Assembly (NCBI GenBank): GCA_029975055.1
Contig: JARKPU010000008.1
Location: 62,001-126,000, forward strand
Length of the DNA stretch: 64,000 nucleotides
DNA from: Anaerolinea sp.
GTDB lineage: Bacteria > Chloroflexota > Anaerolineae > Anaerolineales > Anaerolineaceae
Reading direction: 5' to 3'
The notes under the pieces were generated by a model, which saw only the letters and a list, made by a program, of their open reading frames with translations, was not told the DNA's origin and searched no databases. Of the stretch, positions 49,534-57,728 are shown piece by piece. Every line of letters begins with the position of its first letter. Within the stretch, counting starts at the first letter, position 1. A program made the translations under genes and the position numbers.

Positions 49534-50310
49534 TCACCCGGCCAGTATCACGCGCACCCCGCGCGCCTCGAACTGCGCGAGCAGCGCCGGGTCGGCCTGC
49601 GAATCGGTGACCAAAACCTTGATGCGCGCGAGCGGGGCGATAAAGGCGGCGGCAGAGCGCCCCAGCTTGGTGTGATCGGCCAGGACGATCAATTCGGGGG
49701 CCATTTCAAGGATGCGCCGCGTGGTGGCCACCTCGGGCAGGTGGTCGGTGGTCCAGCCGTCATCCACGTTGACGGCCTGGACGCCCATGATGATCTTGCC
49801 GACGCGCACCTCGGGCAGGGTCAGTTCGGCAATGTGCCCGAGCAGCGAAAGCTCGGCGGAGCGCACCACCCCGCCGGTGAGCACAATGGTGTGCTCGCCC
49901 CCCGCGGCCGAAAGCTCGGCGGCCACGTTGAGCGCGTTGGTGAAGACCAACAGGTGCTTCTTCTCGCCGAGGGCGCGCGCAAACACAATCATCGTGCTGC
50001 CCGAGCCGAGGAAGATCGACTCGCCGTCTTCCACCAGCGCCAGCGCGGCGCGCGCGATGCGCTCCTTCTCCTCGCGCTGCTGCGCGATGCGCTGCACCAC
50101 GGGCGGCTCGGGCGGAGCCGGCGTGGCGCGCAGCGCTCCACGGTGAGCGCGGATGAGCTTGCCGCCGGAGGCCAGCTCGGCCAGGTCGCGCCGGATGGTC
50201 ACCTCGCTGGCGCCGAAGCGCCGGCTGAGGACCGGCACGGTCACTTTTTGGTTCTCCTGGAGGGCTTCCAGGATCAATTGCTGGCGCTCTTCTTTGAGCA
50301 GGCGATCCAT
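49534..50310 (-). CDS. DeoR-family transcriptional regulator
   Basis: 258 aa. N-terminal helix-turn-helix: RQQLILEALQENQKVTVPVL, SEVTIRRDLAEL (recognition helix), RAHRGAL. The C-terminal DeoR sensor domain (ISOCOT fold) has SIFLGSGSTM, VFTNALNVA and DHTKLGR. These sense phosphorylated sugars. It is divergent from a PfkB kinase and near SIS, NagB and NagA genes, so an amino-sugar or sugar-phosphate effector is likely. AAAGGG precedes the ATG. Its own promoter carries ACGAAC-type repeats. Confidence 0.93.
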   Translation of the reverse strand: MDRLLKEERQQLILEALQENQKVTVPVLSRRFGASEVTIRRDLAELASGGKLIRAHRGALRATPAPPEPPVVQRIAQQREEKERIARAALALVEDGESIFLGSGSTMIVFARALGEKKHLLVFTNALNVAAELSAAGGEHTIVLTGGVVRSAELSLLGHIAELTLPEVRVGKIIMGVQAVNVDDGWTTDHLPEVATTRRILEMAPELIVLADHTKLGRSAAAFIAPLARIKVLVTDSQADPALLAQFEARGVRVILAG

Positions 50311-50335
50311 GCTGCCCTTTCTGATCGTATGATTC

Positions 50336-50379
50336 CATTTCTGCAATGTATGCGGCTTGCCCGACAAATTGCAGGAAAA
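50336..50379. repeat. Dispersed palindromic element, copy F
   Basis: Stem CTGCAAT (50341-50347) / ATTGCAG (50368-50374) with A/T flanks and centre GCGGCTTGCCCG. It lies in the leader of the deoR-type gene. Confidence 0.6.
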
Positions 50380-50406
50380 TTCAGCGCAGTCCCCCTTCAC
50401 TCATCA

Positions 50407-50456
50407 AACGAACAGGGTTTCGTCTATCTTATATCACGAACAATCAGGTGCGTCAA
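50407..50456 (-). promoter_or_regulatory. deoR-type gene promoter with putative operator repeats
   Basis: Read leftward: TTGACG (50451-50456), 17-nt spacer, TATAAG (50428-50433). TTCGT/ACGAA motifs occur in the spacer (50436-50440) and at and after the start (50419-50423, 50408-50412). GTTCGT is repeated 28 nt apart, which suits autoregulation by the DeoR protein. Confidence 0.6.
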
Positions 50457-50501
50457 CCAGGTGATCATATTAGCGCAACAGCGGCCCCGTTTTGTTCATG
50501 G

Positions 50502-50507
50502 TAGAAT
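50502..50507 (+). promoter_or_regulatory. -10 box TAGAAT before the PfkB gene
   Basis: TAGAAT seven bases before the ATG at 50515; no ribosome site. Confidence 0.45.
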
Positions 50508-50514
50508 TAACCCG

Positions 50515-51435
50515 ATGAACACCAAACCCTACGACGTTCTCACCTTCGGCGACCTGTGCGTGGATCTGATCATCACCGGCGCCGACGTAACCCCGCAGTT
50601 TGGCCAGGTGGAAAAGCTGGTAGAAAACTACACCCTCGAGATGGGCGGCTCGTGCTCCATCTTCGCCTGCCAGGCCGCGCGCCTGGGCCTGCGCACCGCC
50701 ATCCTGGGCCGCGTGGGGGCCGATAGCTTCGGCCAGTTGATGCTCGACCGGATGAACGAAGCCGGGGTCGATACGCGCTTTGTGACGGTAGACCCCGCGC
50801 TCAAGACCGGACTGGGCATCGCGCTCTGCCCGCCGGGCGACCGCGCCATCCTCACCTACTTGGGCACGGTCAACGTGCTCCAGCCGCAGGATGTGACCGA
50901 CGAGCTGCTCGCTTCGGCGCGCCACCTGCACCACGGCAGCTACTACCTGCACACCGGGCTGCGCCCGGGCATCCCGCAGATCTTCCGGCGCGCCAAAGCC
51001 CTGGGCCTGAGCATCTCGCTGGACACCAACTGGGACCCCGCCGAAAGGTGGGACGGCGTGATGGACGAACTGCTGCCGATGACGGATGTCTTTTTCCCCA
51101 ACGACCAGGAAGCGCTGCACATCAGCGGCGCAAAGGACCTGGATGCCGCCGCGCGGGCCTTCCTGGCGCGGGGCGTGCGGGTGACGGCGCTCAAGGCCGG
51201 AGCGAAAGGCGCGCGCGTCTATGCGGGCGGGGTGCGCCTCGAACGGCCCGTCGAGCCGGTGAGCGGCGGCGACAGCATCGGCGCCGGTGACAGCTTCGAT
51301 GCGGGCTTCCTGGCGGGCTGGCTGCGCGGCCTGCCCCTCGAACGCTGCCTCGAGATCGGCATGGCCTGCGGGCGCTCGGTGGCGGGAAAAATCGGCGGCG
51401 TGGCCGGGCAGCTGCGCTGGGACGAGGTGGCGTAA
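50515..51435 (+). CDS. PfkB-family carbohydrate kinase
   Basis: 306 aa. Ribokinase fold: DVLTFGDLCVDLII, EMGGSCSIFACQAARLG (sugar-binding GG), ILGRVGADSFG, SLDTNWDP, FPNDQEALHISG, and ATP/catalytic GAGDSFDAGFLAGWL with base Asp. It phosphorylates a sugar or nucleoside; next to a DeoR regulator and a SIS protein, a deoxy- or amino-sugar is likely. It ends in a convergent gap with a perfect hairpin. Confidence 0.9.
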   Translation: MNTKPYDVLTFGDLCVDLIITGADVTPQFGQVEKLVENYTLEMGGSCSIFACQAARLGLRTAILGRVGADSFGQLMLDRMNEAGVDTRFVTVDPALKTGLGIALCPPGDRAILTYLGTVNVLQPQDVTDELLASARHLHHGSYYLHTGLRPGIPQIFRRAKALGLSISLDTNWDPAERWDGVMDELLPMTDVFFPNDQEALHISGAKDLDAAARAFLARGVRVTALKAGAKGARVYAGGVRLERPVEPVSGGDSIGAGDSFDAGFLAGWLRGLPLERCLEIGMACGRSVAGKIGGVAGQLRWDEVA

Positions 51436-51481
51436 GCGCGCCAGGGGGGCGCAAGCCGATAGTAGACGGCGCTTCGATTTA

Positions 51482-51517
51482 TACGCAAACTGCGGGGCAA
51501 GCCCCGCAGTTTGCGTA
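51482..51517. repeat. Dispersed palindromic element, copy G (perfect)
   Basis: Perfect 17-bp stem TACGCAAACTGCGGGGC (51482-51498) / GCCCCGCAGTTTGCGTA (51501-51517) with loop AA. It lies in the convergent gap and may serve both genes as a terminator. Confidence 0.8.
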
Positions 51518-51537
51518 AAAGATGCACTCAACCCCTT

Positions 51538-52608
51538 TTAACTCTGGCTGGGAATGCCCTCTTCGGAGCGGATGATCTTGGTGATGTAGCGCGTCCGGCC
51601 TGGCTCGTAGCCTTGCGCCTGCGCCAGCCGGTAGGCCAGCACCTGCACGGGCACCACTTCCAGCACGGGGCGCAGCGCGTCGTTGAAGCCCGGAATGCCA
51701 AAGGCCAGCTCGCGCGGCCCGGCGGGCCCGCGGCGAGCGGCGACTTCGCCCACCAGCATCACCCGGCCGCCGCTGGCTTGAATATCCGCCGCCAGCGAGC
51801 GGTTCAGTTCGCCCGGTTTGCCGCGCCCCACAAAGAGGACCGCCGCGAAGTTCCCGTCAATGACCTCGTTCGGCCCCTGGCGGAATTCGGCGGCTTCCAT
51901 GGCGATGGACGGCGTGCGCGCGATCTCCTCCAGCGCCAGCCGCCCGCAGTACGCCGAGCCATTCGATGCGCCGCGGTAGAGCAGGTAAATTGGCCGCGTC
52001 AGTTCGAAGAGCGCCTGGATGTTGGCGGCCTGGGCCGCAGCGCCTGCCACCACCCCGTCCATCGCCTCCGCCAGGAGCTCCAGCTCGGGGCGCATGTCAT
52101 CGAGCCTGCCCAGCGCGGCGGCTGCCAGGGCCAGCGTGGCGGTCATCATGCCGGTGACGATGTTGATCGAAACCAGCTCATCCTTGTGCGAGTTGGTCCA
52201 TAAAATGCCCTGCGCCAGCCCCGCAAGCGTGCTTTCGGGCTCGTTGGTGATGGCGATGAAGGGAATGCCCTCCTCGGCCAGTGCGCGGGCCAGCTTGACG
52301 ACCTCGGCGGTCTCGCCGGAACGCGAGTTGATGACCACGTTTGCGCCGCGCAGCGCGGGCAGGTGCGTGTAAAGAGCGTCCGAGGCCACCAGGGTGGTGG
52401 CCAGGCGCCCATGCTCCCCCAGGTAGGCGGCCGCCGGCATGCACAGGTATTCTGCGCTGGCCACGCCGATCAGCGCCACGGGGCGGTCGTTGTGCAGAAA
52501 GCGCGCCGCCGCTTCCAGCCTTGGGCGCTCCGCGCCGAACAAATGCCCCACCACGCGGCGCAGGTTCGCGCCCTGTTCCAGAATGTCTGACCACAATCCG
52601 TTTTCCAT
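51538..52608 (-). CDS. Tandem-SIS sugar-phosphate isomerase/deaminase-like protein
   Basis: 356 aa. Two SIS domains: about 40-180 (ALIGVASAEYLCMPAAA; VVINSRSGETAEVVKLA) and about 200-340 (IYLLYRGASNGSAYCGRLALEEIA; AEFRQGPNEVID). The pattern is that of the GlmS isomerase half, AgaS and NagB-II, which isomerise or deaminate amino-sugar phosphates. No glutaminase domain is present. The DeoR, NagB and NagA neighbours support an amino-sugar role; it may be a second deaminase. Confidence 0.88.
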   Translation of the reverse strand: MENGLWSDILEQGANLRRVVGHLFGAERPRLEAAARFLHNDRPVALIGVASAEYLCMPAAAYLGEHGRLATTLVASDALYTHLPALRGANVVINSRSGETAEVVKLARALAEEGIPFIAITNEPESTLAGLAQGILWTNSHKDELVSINIVTGMMTATLALAAAALGRLDDMRPELELLAEAMDGVVAGAAAQAANIQALFELTRPIYLLYRGASNGSAYCGRLALEEIARTPSIAMEAAEFRQGPNEVIDGNFAAVLFVGRGKPGELNRSLAADIQASGGRVMLVGEVAARRGPAGPRELAFGIPGFNDALRPVLEVVPVQVLAYRLAQAQGYEPGRTRYITKIIRSEEGIPSQS

Positions 52609-52661
52609 AGCTGCTCAATGCCTTATACTGAAAGAGTTCCCGTGGTGCAAGCGGGTGGTTG

Positions 52662-52705
52662 TTTTCTCTTGAATTGCGGGGCGTGTCTCATAATTCTACA
52701 CAGGG
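52662..52705. repeat. Dispersed palindromic element, copy H (degenerate)
   Basis: TTTTCTCTTGAATTGCGGGG then CATAATTCTACACAGG. Only GAATT/AATTC pairs cleanly, but the flanks and G-run match the family. It is in the SIS/mttB divergent gap. Confidence 0.4.
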
Positions 52706-52843
52706 TAAATGGTAACGACCCGCCCATCTCCCCTTCCTGCCAGGAATGGGGGACGAAACCCGTATAATTGCACATCGCGGGAGTCGATCTTCATGGTAGC
52801 ACGAACGGATATGAGTGTCAAGCGATTGTTTATGATCTTCCGA

Positions 52844-52872
52844 TTGACCGCACAGATTATATGTGATAACAT
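52844..52872 (+). promoter_or_regulatory. mttB-nagB-nagA promoter
   Basis: TTGACC (52844-52849), 17-nt spacer, TAACAT (52867-52872). An ACGAAC motif like those at the deoR promoter lies upstream at 52801-52806. Transcription would start near 52879, 30 nt before the ATG. Confidence 0.5.
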
Positions 52873-52908
52873 CGGGTGAATCCCCCCACCCGTTCGCAGG
52901 AGGCACCG

Positions 52909-54315
52909 ATGCACGTTGCCGGTCACGCATACGAGCTGTTATCTCCAGAGGAGGTCGGCTGCATTCACCGCAATGCGCTGCGCATTCTGGCCGAAGTGGG
53001 CATGGAAGTGCAGAACCAGGAATTATTGCGCAGCCTGAGGGCCTTCGGGCTGGAGGTGGACCTGCAGGCCGAACGCGTGCGCTTCCCGGCGAGCGTCGTC
53101 GAGCGCTTTTTGGCGGAGGCCGAGAAGCACGACTGGCAGCACGCCGCCCCGCGCGTGGGCGCCTCGGCGGGGCTCTACCACGGGCGCTACCACGACCCCT
53201 CCTCCGGCGAGCTGGTGGAATGGACGGAAGAGCGCATGGCCTCTTACTTCCGCCTGGCGCGCCGCCTCGAGCACGTCGGCAGCGCGTCCATGCTGGGATC
53301 GCGCATCGCAGACCCAACCGTGCTGGAGCCGCTGTATGAGCGCTACTACTGCTGGAAATACGGCGCAGAGGAGGGCGGCTCGATCTACCTGGATGAGCTG
53401 TGCCCTTACCTGCTGGAGCTCTACCAGGCCCGCGCCGATTGGCTCGGCCGCCCGCTCCCCGAGGTGTTCAGAGCCTCGGTTTTCCTGATCCCGGCGCTCA
53501 AGCTTGGGCGTCACGAGGCTTACCAGGTGCAGTACTTCCGCGAGCGAGGGCTGCGCGTGGAGATCGGCGATATGTACGGGCTGGGCGCCAACGCGCCGGT
53601 CACGCTGGCGGGCGGGGTGGCGCTCAACCTGGCCGAGCAGCTGGCCCTGCGCATCCTGGACTGGGCCTGGTTCGGCGTGCGGCGGCTGCACATCGGCGGG
53701 TCGCTTTCGGTGCTCGATATGCGCACGATGATCTACCCTTACGGCCGCCCGGAGATGGCAATCGCCAACCTGATGCTGGCGCAAATGGCGCGCTTCTACG
53801 GGGCGGCCTATTCGGGCCACGCCGCGTTGAGCGACGCCAAGCTGCCTTCCGCCGAGGCGGGCTACCAAAAGGCGCTGACGGGCATCCCCACCCTGCTGGC
53901 CTGCGGCAGCCTGTGGATGGACGCCGGGCTGCTCTCCATCGACGAGGTCTGCTCGCCGGTGCAGCTCATTTTGGATAACGAATTCCTCTCGGCCCTCAAG
54001 CGCTTCACTGTAGAATTCGAGGTGAGCGACGAGTCGATCGGCTTCGAGACGATCCTGGCGGCCGGGCCGGGCGGGCAGTACCTTGATAAAGACCACACCG
54101 TGCGCCACATGCGCCGCGAGCTGTGGCAGCCCAGGCTCTGGTCGCGCGAGATGCTGGGCCCCTGGCTGGAAGGCCCGCGCCGGCTGGATGCCGACCGGGC
54201 CCGCGAGCTGGCCTTGCAGGCGCAGCGCGAAGCACCCGACCCCGCCATGCTGCCGAATGACGTGGAGCGCGAGCTGCTCAAAATCATCGCGCAGGCGCGG
54301 AAGGTTTTGGCGTAG
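52909..54315 (+). CDS. MttB-family (non-pyrrolysine) methyltransferase
   Basis: 468 aa. Trimethylamine/quaternary-amine methyltransferase barrel: [95 protein letters not shown] and the C-terminal [15 protein letters not shown]. There is no in-frame TAG, so it is the Pyl-lacking kind (MtgB-like), which demethylates glycine betaine, carnitine or related substrates to a corrinoid protein. No corrinoid protein gene is adjacent. AGGAGG at 52898-52903 sets the ATG. Confidence 0.87.
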   Translation: MHVAGHAYELLSPEEVGCIHRNALRILAEVGMEVQNQELLRSLRAFGLEVDLQAERVRFPASVVERFLAEAEKHDWQHAAPRVGASAGLYHGRYHDPSSGELVEWTEERMASYFRLARRLEHVGSASMLGSRIADPTVLEPLYERYYCWKYGAEEGGSIYLDELCPYLLELYQARADWLGRPLPEVFRASVFLIPALKLGRHEAYQVQYFRERGLRVEIGDMYGLGANAPVTLAGGVALNLAEQLALRILDWAWFGVRRLHIGGSLSVLDMRTMIYPYGRPEMAIANLMLAQMARFYGAAYSGHAALSDAKLPSAEAGYQKALTGIPTLLACGSLWMDAGLLSIDEVCSPVQLILDNEFLSALKRFTVEFEVSDESIGFETILAAGPGGQYLDKDHTVRHMRRELWQPRLWSREMLGPWLEGPRRLDADRARELALQAQREAPDPAMLPNDVERELLKIIAQARKVLA

Positions 54316-54335
54316 AATTCAACCGGGAGGCGAGC

Positions 54336-55073
54336 ATGGAGCTGGATATTTCCCCAAATAAACGCGAGCTTGGCCGGCGGGCCGCCGAGTGGGCCGCAGA
54401 AGGCCTGCGCGCGGCCATCGGCGCGCGGGGCAGCGCGCGCCTCACCCTGGCGACCGGCGCCAGCCAGTTCGAGATGCTCGAGCACCTCACGCGCCTGCCG
54501 GGCATCGATTGGCCGCGCGTGACCTGCTTCCACCTGGATGAGTACATCGGCCTGCCCGAAACGCACCCGGCCAGCTTCCGCAAATACCTGCGCGAGCGCT
54601 TCGCCTCGCGGGTTCCGGTGGGCGCCTTCCACTACGTGCAGGGCGATGCGCCCGACCCGCAGGCCGAATGCCGCCGCCTGGCGGGGCTGATCGCCCTCGC
54701 CCCGGTGGATGTGGCCTGCATCGGCATCGGCGAGAACGGCCACCTGGCCTTCAACGACCCCCCGGCCGATTTCGACACTACCGAGCCCTACCTGGTGGTG
54801 GCGCTGGATGCGGCCTGCCGCCGCCAGCAGGTGGGTGAAGGCTGGTTTGCTTCGCTCGAAGAGGTGCCAACGCGGGCAATCAGCATGAGCATCCGCGAGA
54901 TTTTGCGCTCGCGGCGCATCGTGTGCAGCGTGCCCGATGCGCGCAAGGCCGGGGCCGTGCGCGGCTGCGTGGATGGCCCGCTGACGCCGCTCTGCCCGGC
55001 TTCCATCCTGCGCCTGCACGCCGAATGCCGCCTGTTCCTCGACCCAGACTCGGCTTCTCTCCTCAAGCGGTGA
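54336..55073 (+). CDS. nagB: Glucosamine-6-phosphate deaminase
   Basis: 245 aa. [38 protein letters not shown] (Asp base), [14 protein letters not shown] (family signature) and [14 protein letters not shown]. It converts glucosamine-6-phosphate to fructose-6-phosphate and ammonia. GGGAGG precedes the ATG by five bases. It ends seven bases before nagA. Confidence 0.93.
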   Translation: MELDISPNKRELGRRAAEWAAEGLRAAIGARGSARLTLATGASQFEMLEHLTRLPGIDWPRVTCFHLDEYIGLPETHPASFRKYLRERFASRVPVGAFHYVQGDAPDPQAECRRLAGLIALAPVDVACIGIGENGHLAFNDPPADFDTTEPYLVVALDAACRRQQVGEGWFASLEEVPTRAISMSIREILRSRRIVCSVPDARKAGAVRGCVDGPLTPLCPASILRLHAECRLFLDPDSASLLKR

Positions 55074-55080
55074 GGCCGCC

Positions 55081-55980
55081 ATGCCGGAGGGCTGGGTTGA
55101 CCTGCAAGTGAACGGCTATGGCGGGGTGGATTTTTCCAGCCCGGGCCTCGGCGTGGAGCAGGTGCTGGCGGCGGCGCGCGCCCTGCGGGAGCGCGGCACG
55201 GCGGCCTTCTGCCCCACGGTGGTCAGCGCGGCGCAAAGCACCTACCGGCGCGTGCTGCCCGTGCTGGCCGAAGCGCTGGAAGAAGACCCTTCCCTGCCGG
55301 GGATCCACCTGGAAGGGCCGTTCATCTCCGCCGCCGATGGCGCGCGCGGCGCGCACCCCGCGGGCAACATCCGCCCGCCTTCGCTGAAGGAATTCGATGA
55401 ACTCTACCGCCTGGCAAGGGGGCGCGTGCGCCTGCTGACGCTCGCCCCCGAGCTGCCCGGCGCGTTGGAACTGGTGCGCCACGCGGTGGAGCTGGGCGTG
55501 GTCGTTTCGATCGGTCACACGCTGGCGGACAGCCGCGAGGTGTGGGCCGCGGCGGAGGCCGGCGCCCGCCTGGCCACCCACCTGGGCAACGGCCTGCCGC
55601 TGCAGATCCACCGGCACGCCAACCCGCTCTGGCCGCTGCTGGCCTGCCCGGCGCTCAAGGCCATGCTGATCACCGACGGCCGCCACCTGCCGGCCGATTT
55701 CGTCCGCGTGGTCCTGGCGGTGAAAGGCGCGCAGGGGGTGATCATCACCTCCGATTCATCGCCCGCGGCCGGGCTGCCGCCCGGGGAGTATACCTTCTTC
55801 GGAGCCCCGGCCCGCCTGGAACCCGATGGCACCCTGCACAACCCGCAAACCGGCCTGCTGGCAGGCAGCTCTGCCGTGCTGGCCGGGTGCATGGCCTGGC
55901 TGAGCGGTCTGGGGCTGCTCAGCGAAGCTGAACTGGCGCTGGTTGGCCGCGAAAACGCCTTGCAGGTGCTGGGCGCTTGA
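55081..55980 (+). CDS. nagA: N-acetylglucosamine-6-phosphate deacetylase, short form
   Basis: 299 aa against about 380 usual. It begins directly at WVDLQVNGYGGVDF, so the N-terminal beta-sandwich segment that normally precedes this is missing. Metal and catalytic parts are present: GIHLEGPFIS, SIGHTLADS, THLGN, MLITDGRH and TSDSSPAAG with the catalytic Asp position. Asn in THLFNAM is changed to THLGNGL. It should release acetate from GlcNAc-6-phosphate for NagB. The start 7 nt after nagB leaves no room for the missing part. Confidence 0.88.
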   Translation: MPEGWVDLQVNGYGGVDFSSPGLGVEQVLAAARALRERGTAAFCPTVVSAAQSTYRRVLPVLAEALEEDPSLPGIHLEGPFISAADGARGAHPAGNIRPPSLKEFDELYRLARGRVRLLTLAPELPGALELVRHAVELGVVVSIGHTLADSREVWAAAEAGARLATHLGNGLPLQIHRHANPLWPLLACPALKAMLITDGRHLPADFVRVVLAVKGAQGVIITSDSSPAAGLPPGEYTFFGAPARLEPDGTLHNPQTGLLAGSSAVLAGCMAWLSGLGLLSEAELALVGRENALQVLGA

Positions 55981-55989
55981 TGCTTCACC

Positions 55990-56019
55990 AAGGCGGCACC
56001 AGCCAGGCCGCCTTCATTT
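55990..56019 (+). terminator. Terminator of the mttB-nagB-nagA operon
   Basis: Eight-bp stem AAGGCGGC (55990-55997) / GCCGCCTT (56007-56014) then CATTTTT. It overlaps the last codons of the converging gene. Confidence 0.7.
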
Positions 56020-57624
56020 TTGCAGATACCAGATCTCGACCCCGTTGAAGAACTTGACCGGCGTGTGCGGGTTGTGCACGTCATACCAGGCGGTGCCGGA
56101 GCTGCCCAGGTCTACCCGCCAGGCGGTGAACCGGCCCGCCGGGGTGAGCACCTCTTCCTGCCCAACCACCTGGATCACTTCGGCTTTCGCCACCGGGCCG
56201 TTATCCGAGCTGGCCTCGCGCCAGGTGAAAGGCTTGAACACCACCACCCGGCCCGCCTTCCCTTTCTCAAGCGCCAGCCCGGCCAGCTGCCAGGGCCAGG
56301 TGTTCTCGTCCACCGCCAGCAGGTTGGGGAGCTTCGCCAGGGGCGTCTCTTGCTTCGGCAGGCTGAGCGTGGAATCGGGCGCGCCGCTCTCCTGAACCTG
56401 GACGCGAAAACCCTCCGCGTCCAACACCCAGCTGCGCATGGATTGATAACCGTTGACCAGGTCGAGGTCGGTCGAGCCGGAGAGCATCTGCCGCCCGGAT
56501 GGCTCCCAGTTCGCGCGGTCTACGCGCCTGCCGCCCATGCTCTGGTAGTAGCTGTTGCCCTTGCGGGCTTCGTAGGACTTCACCTCGGAAGAGCAGGTGA
56601 TCTCCATGGCTTCGCCCGCGCCGAGGGCGCACTCGCCCTTCCCCACCACCTCTTCAAGGACGTTGCGCACCTCGTAGCTCCAGGCGCGCGCCCCCTCCCA
56701 GCCGGGCGAGTTCACCTGCAGGGGTTGGGCGGTGAAGGCAGGGTCGCGCGCGACGACAAATTCCATTCCGGCGAAGACCAGCCAGATGGCCGCCACCCCC
56801 AGCAAGGGCCAGTTCTGCGCCCACAAGCCCGGGCCGGTGCGCGGCTGGGCAGGCTCGAGGGGTTCCGGCTTCTCTGCGGGCGCCGGGCGCGTGAGCTGCG
56901 CCAGCCCGATGAGCGCCAGCGCGGAGAGGAGCATCCCGCCGAACAATGCCGGGGCCGAGAAGATCCAGTTCGTAACGCCCAGGTGAAAGACCCCCTCGGT
57001 GAGCACCAGCGCGGCCAGCATGTTGGAGCCGAAGTGCGCCAGGATGCTGGCCGGCAGCGAGCGCGTGCGCAGGTTGACAAAGCCGAGCATCAACGCGAGC
57101 AGGAGGATGCTCAAGCCTTGCAGCAGGGAGAGGTGGAAGAGCACGAAGATGCCCCCGACGAAGAACACCGCCCAACGCGGGCCGCGCTCCTCATAGACCG
57201 GCTGGACCACGCCGCGCATGAGGAACTCCTCGCACAGCGGGGCCATCACCGCAAAGGCGACGACCGCCAGCGCGGCCATCAACGGCGTGGTGGGGATGGC
57301 ATCCGGCGGGGTGATCGAAACGGTGTAGCCCAGCAGCGGCTTGAGCAGCGATGCGGTGACTGCCGAAAGCGGGTAGAGGCCCAGCCCGGCTGCCAGCGCC
57401 AGCAGGGCGGCCTTCCAGCCGGGCCAGCGCCAGCGCACGCGCGCGGCCACCGGCTGGCGGGTGAACTTCAAATACAGATACGCCGGCAGGAAGACAAAGA
57501 ACGATTCATTGAGGATCAGGCGAACGTATTGCGGCAGGAAGGCAAAGAACAGGTTGGCGGCTTGCAGGCAGACCACGCCGAGGAGGAGCAGATTCACCCC
57601 TCGCAACGAAGGCTTATTTTGCAT
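56014..57624 (-). CDS. CPBP intramembrane protease with C-terminal extracytoplasmic domain
   Basis: 536 aa. Residues 1-260 have seven to eight membrane helices with the CPBP (CAAX protease-like) motifs APLCEEFLMRGVV, FHLSLLQG and ILAHFGSN. A further helix near 275-295 is followed by about 240 residues of soluble sequence (SPGWEGARAWSYEVRNVL onward, ending VEIWYLQK). CPBP enzymes cleave membrane substrates. The large C-terminal domain is unusual and I do not recognise it. Confidence 0.82.
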   Translation of the reverse strand: MQNKPSLRGVNLLLLGVVCLQAANLFFAFLPQYVRLILNESFFVFLPAYLYLKFTRQPVAARVRWRWPGWKAALLALAAGLGLYPLSAVTASLLKPLLGYTVSITPPDAIPTTPLMAALAVVAFAVMAPLCEEFLMRGVVQPVYEERGPRWAVFFVGGIFVLFHLSLLQGLSILLLALMLGFVNLRTRSLPASILAHFGSNMLAALVLTEGVFHLGVTNWIFSAPALFGGMLLSALALIGLAQLTRPAPAEKPEPLEPAQPRTGPGLWAQNWPLLGVAAIWLVFAGMEFVVARDPAFTAQPLQVNSPGWEGARAWSYEVRNVLEEVVGKGECALGAGEAMEITCSSEVKSYEARKGNSYYQSMGGRRVDRANWEPSGRQMLSGSTDLDLVNGYQSMRSWVLDAEGFRVQVQESGAPDSTLSLPKQETPLAKLPNLLAVDENTWPWQLAGLALEKGKAGRVVVFKPFTWREASSDNGPVAKAEVIQVVGQEEVLTPAGRFTAWRVDLGSSGTAWYDVHNPHTPVKFFNGVEIWYLQK

Positions 57625-57658
57625 TTTCGGGATTCCGTTCTGGAGATAATTTAAAAAA

Positions 57659-57668
57659 ATTCTATCAT
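57659..57668 (-). promoter_or_regulatory. -10 candidates of the CPBP protease gene
   Basis: On the minus strand TATGAT (57663-57668) and TAGAAT (57659-57664) overlap, about 35-40 nt before the ATG. Weak evidence. Confidence 0.3.
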
Positions 57669-57728
57669 AACCCGCCGAATCGCCGCCCGCCCGGCGCAGC
57701 GATTCACCCCGCCGCGTGGTTCGGCAGT

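Noticed and set aside
50335..50380. Ordinary terminator in front of the deoR-type gene
   Set aside because: It lies in the gene's own leader and belongs to the dispersed palindrome family.
52909..54315. Pyrrolysine-containing MttB
   Set aside because: The frame has no internal TAG, so it is the Pyl-free type.
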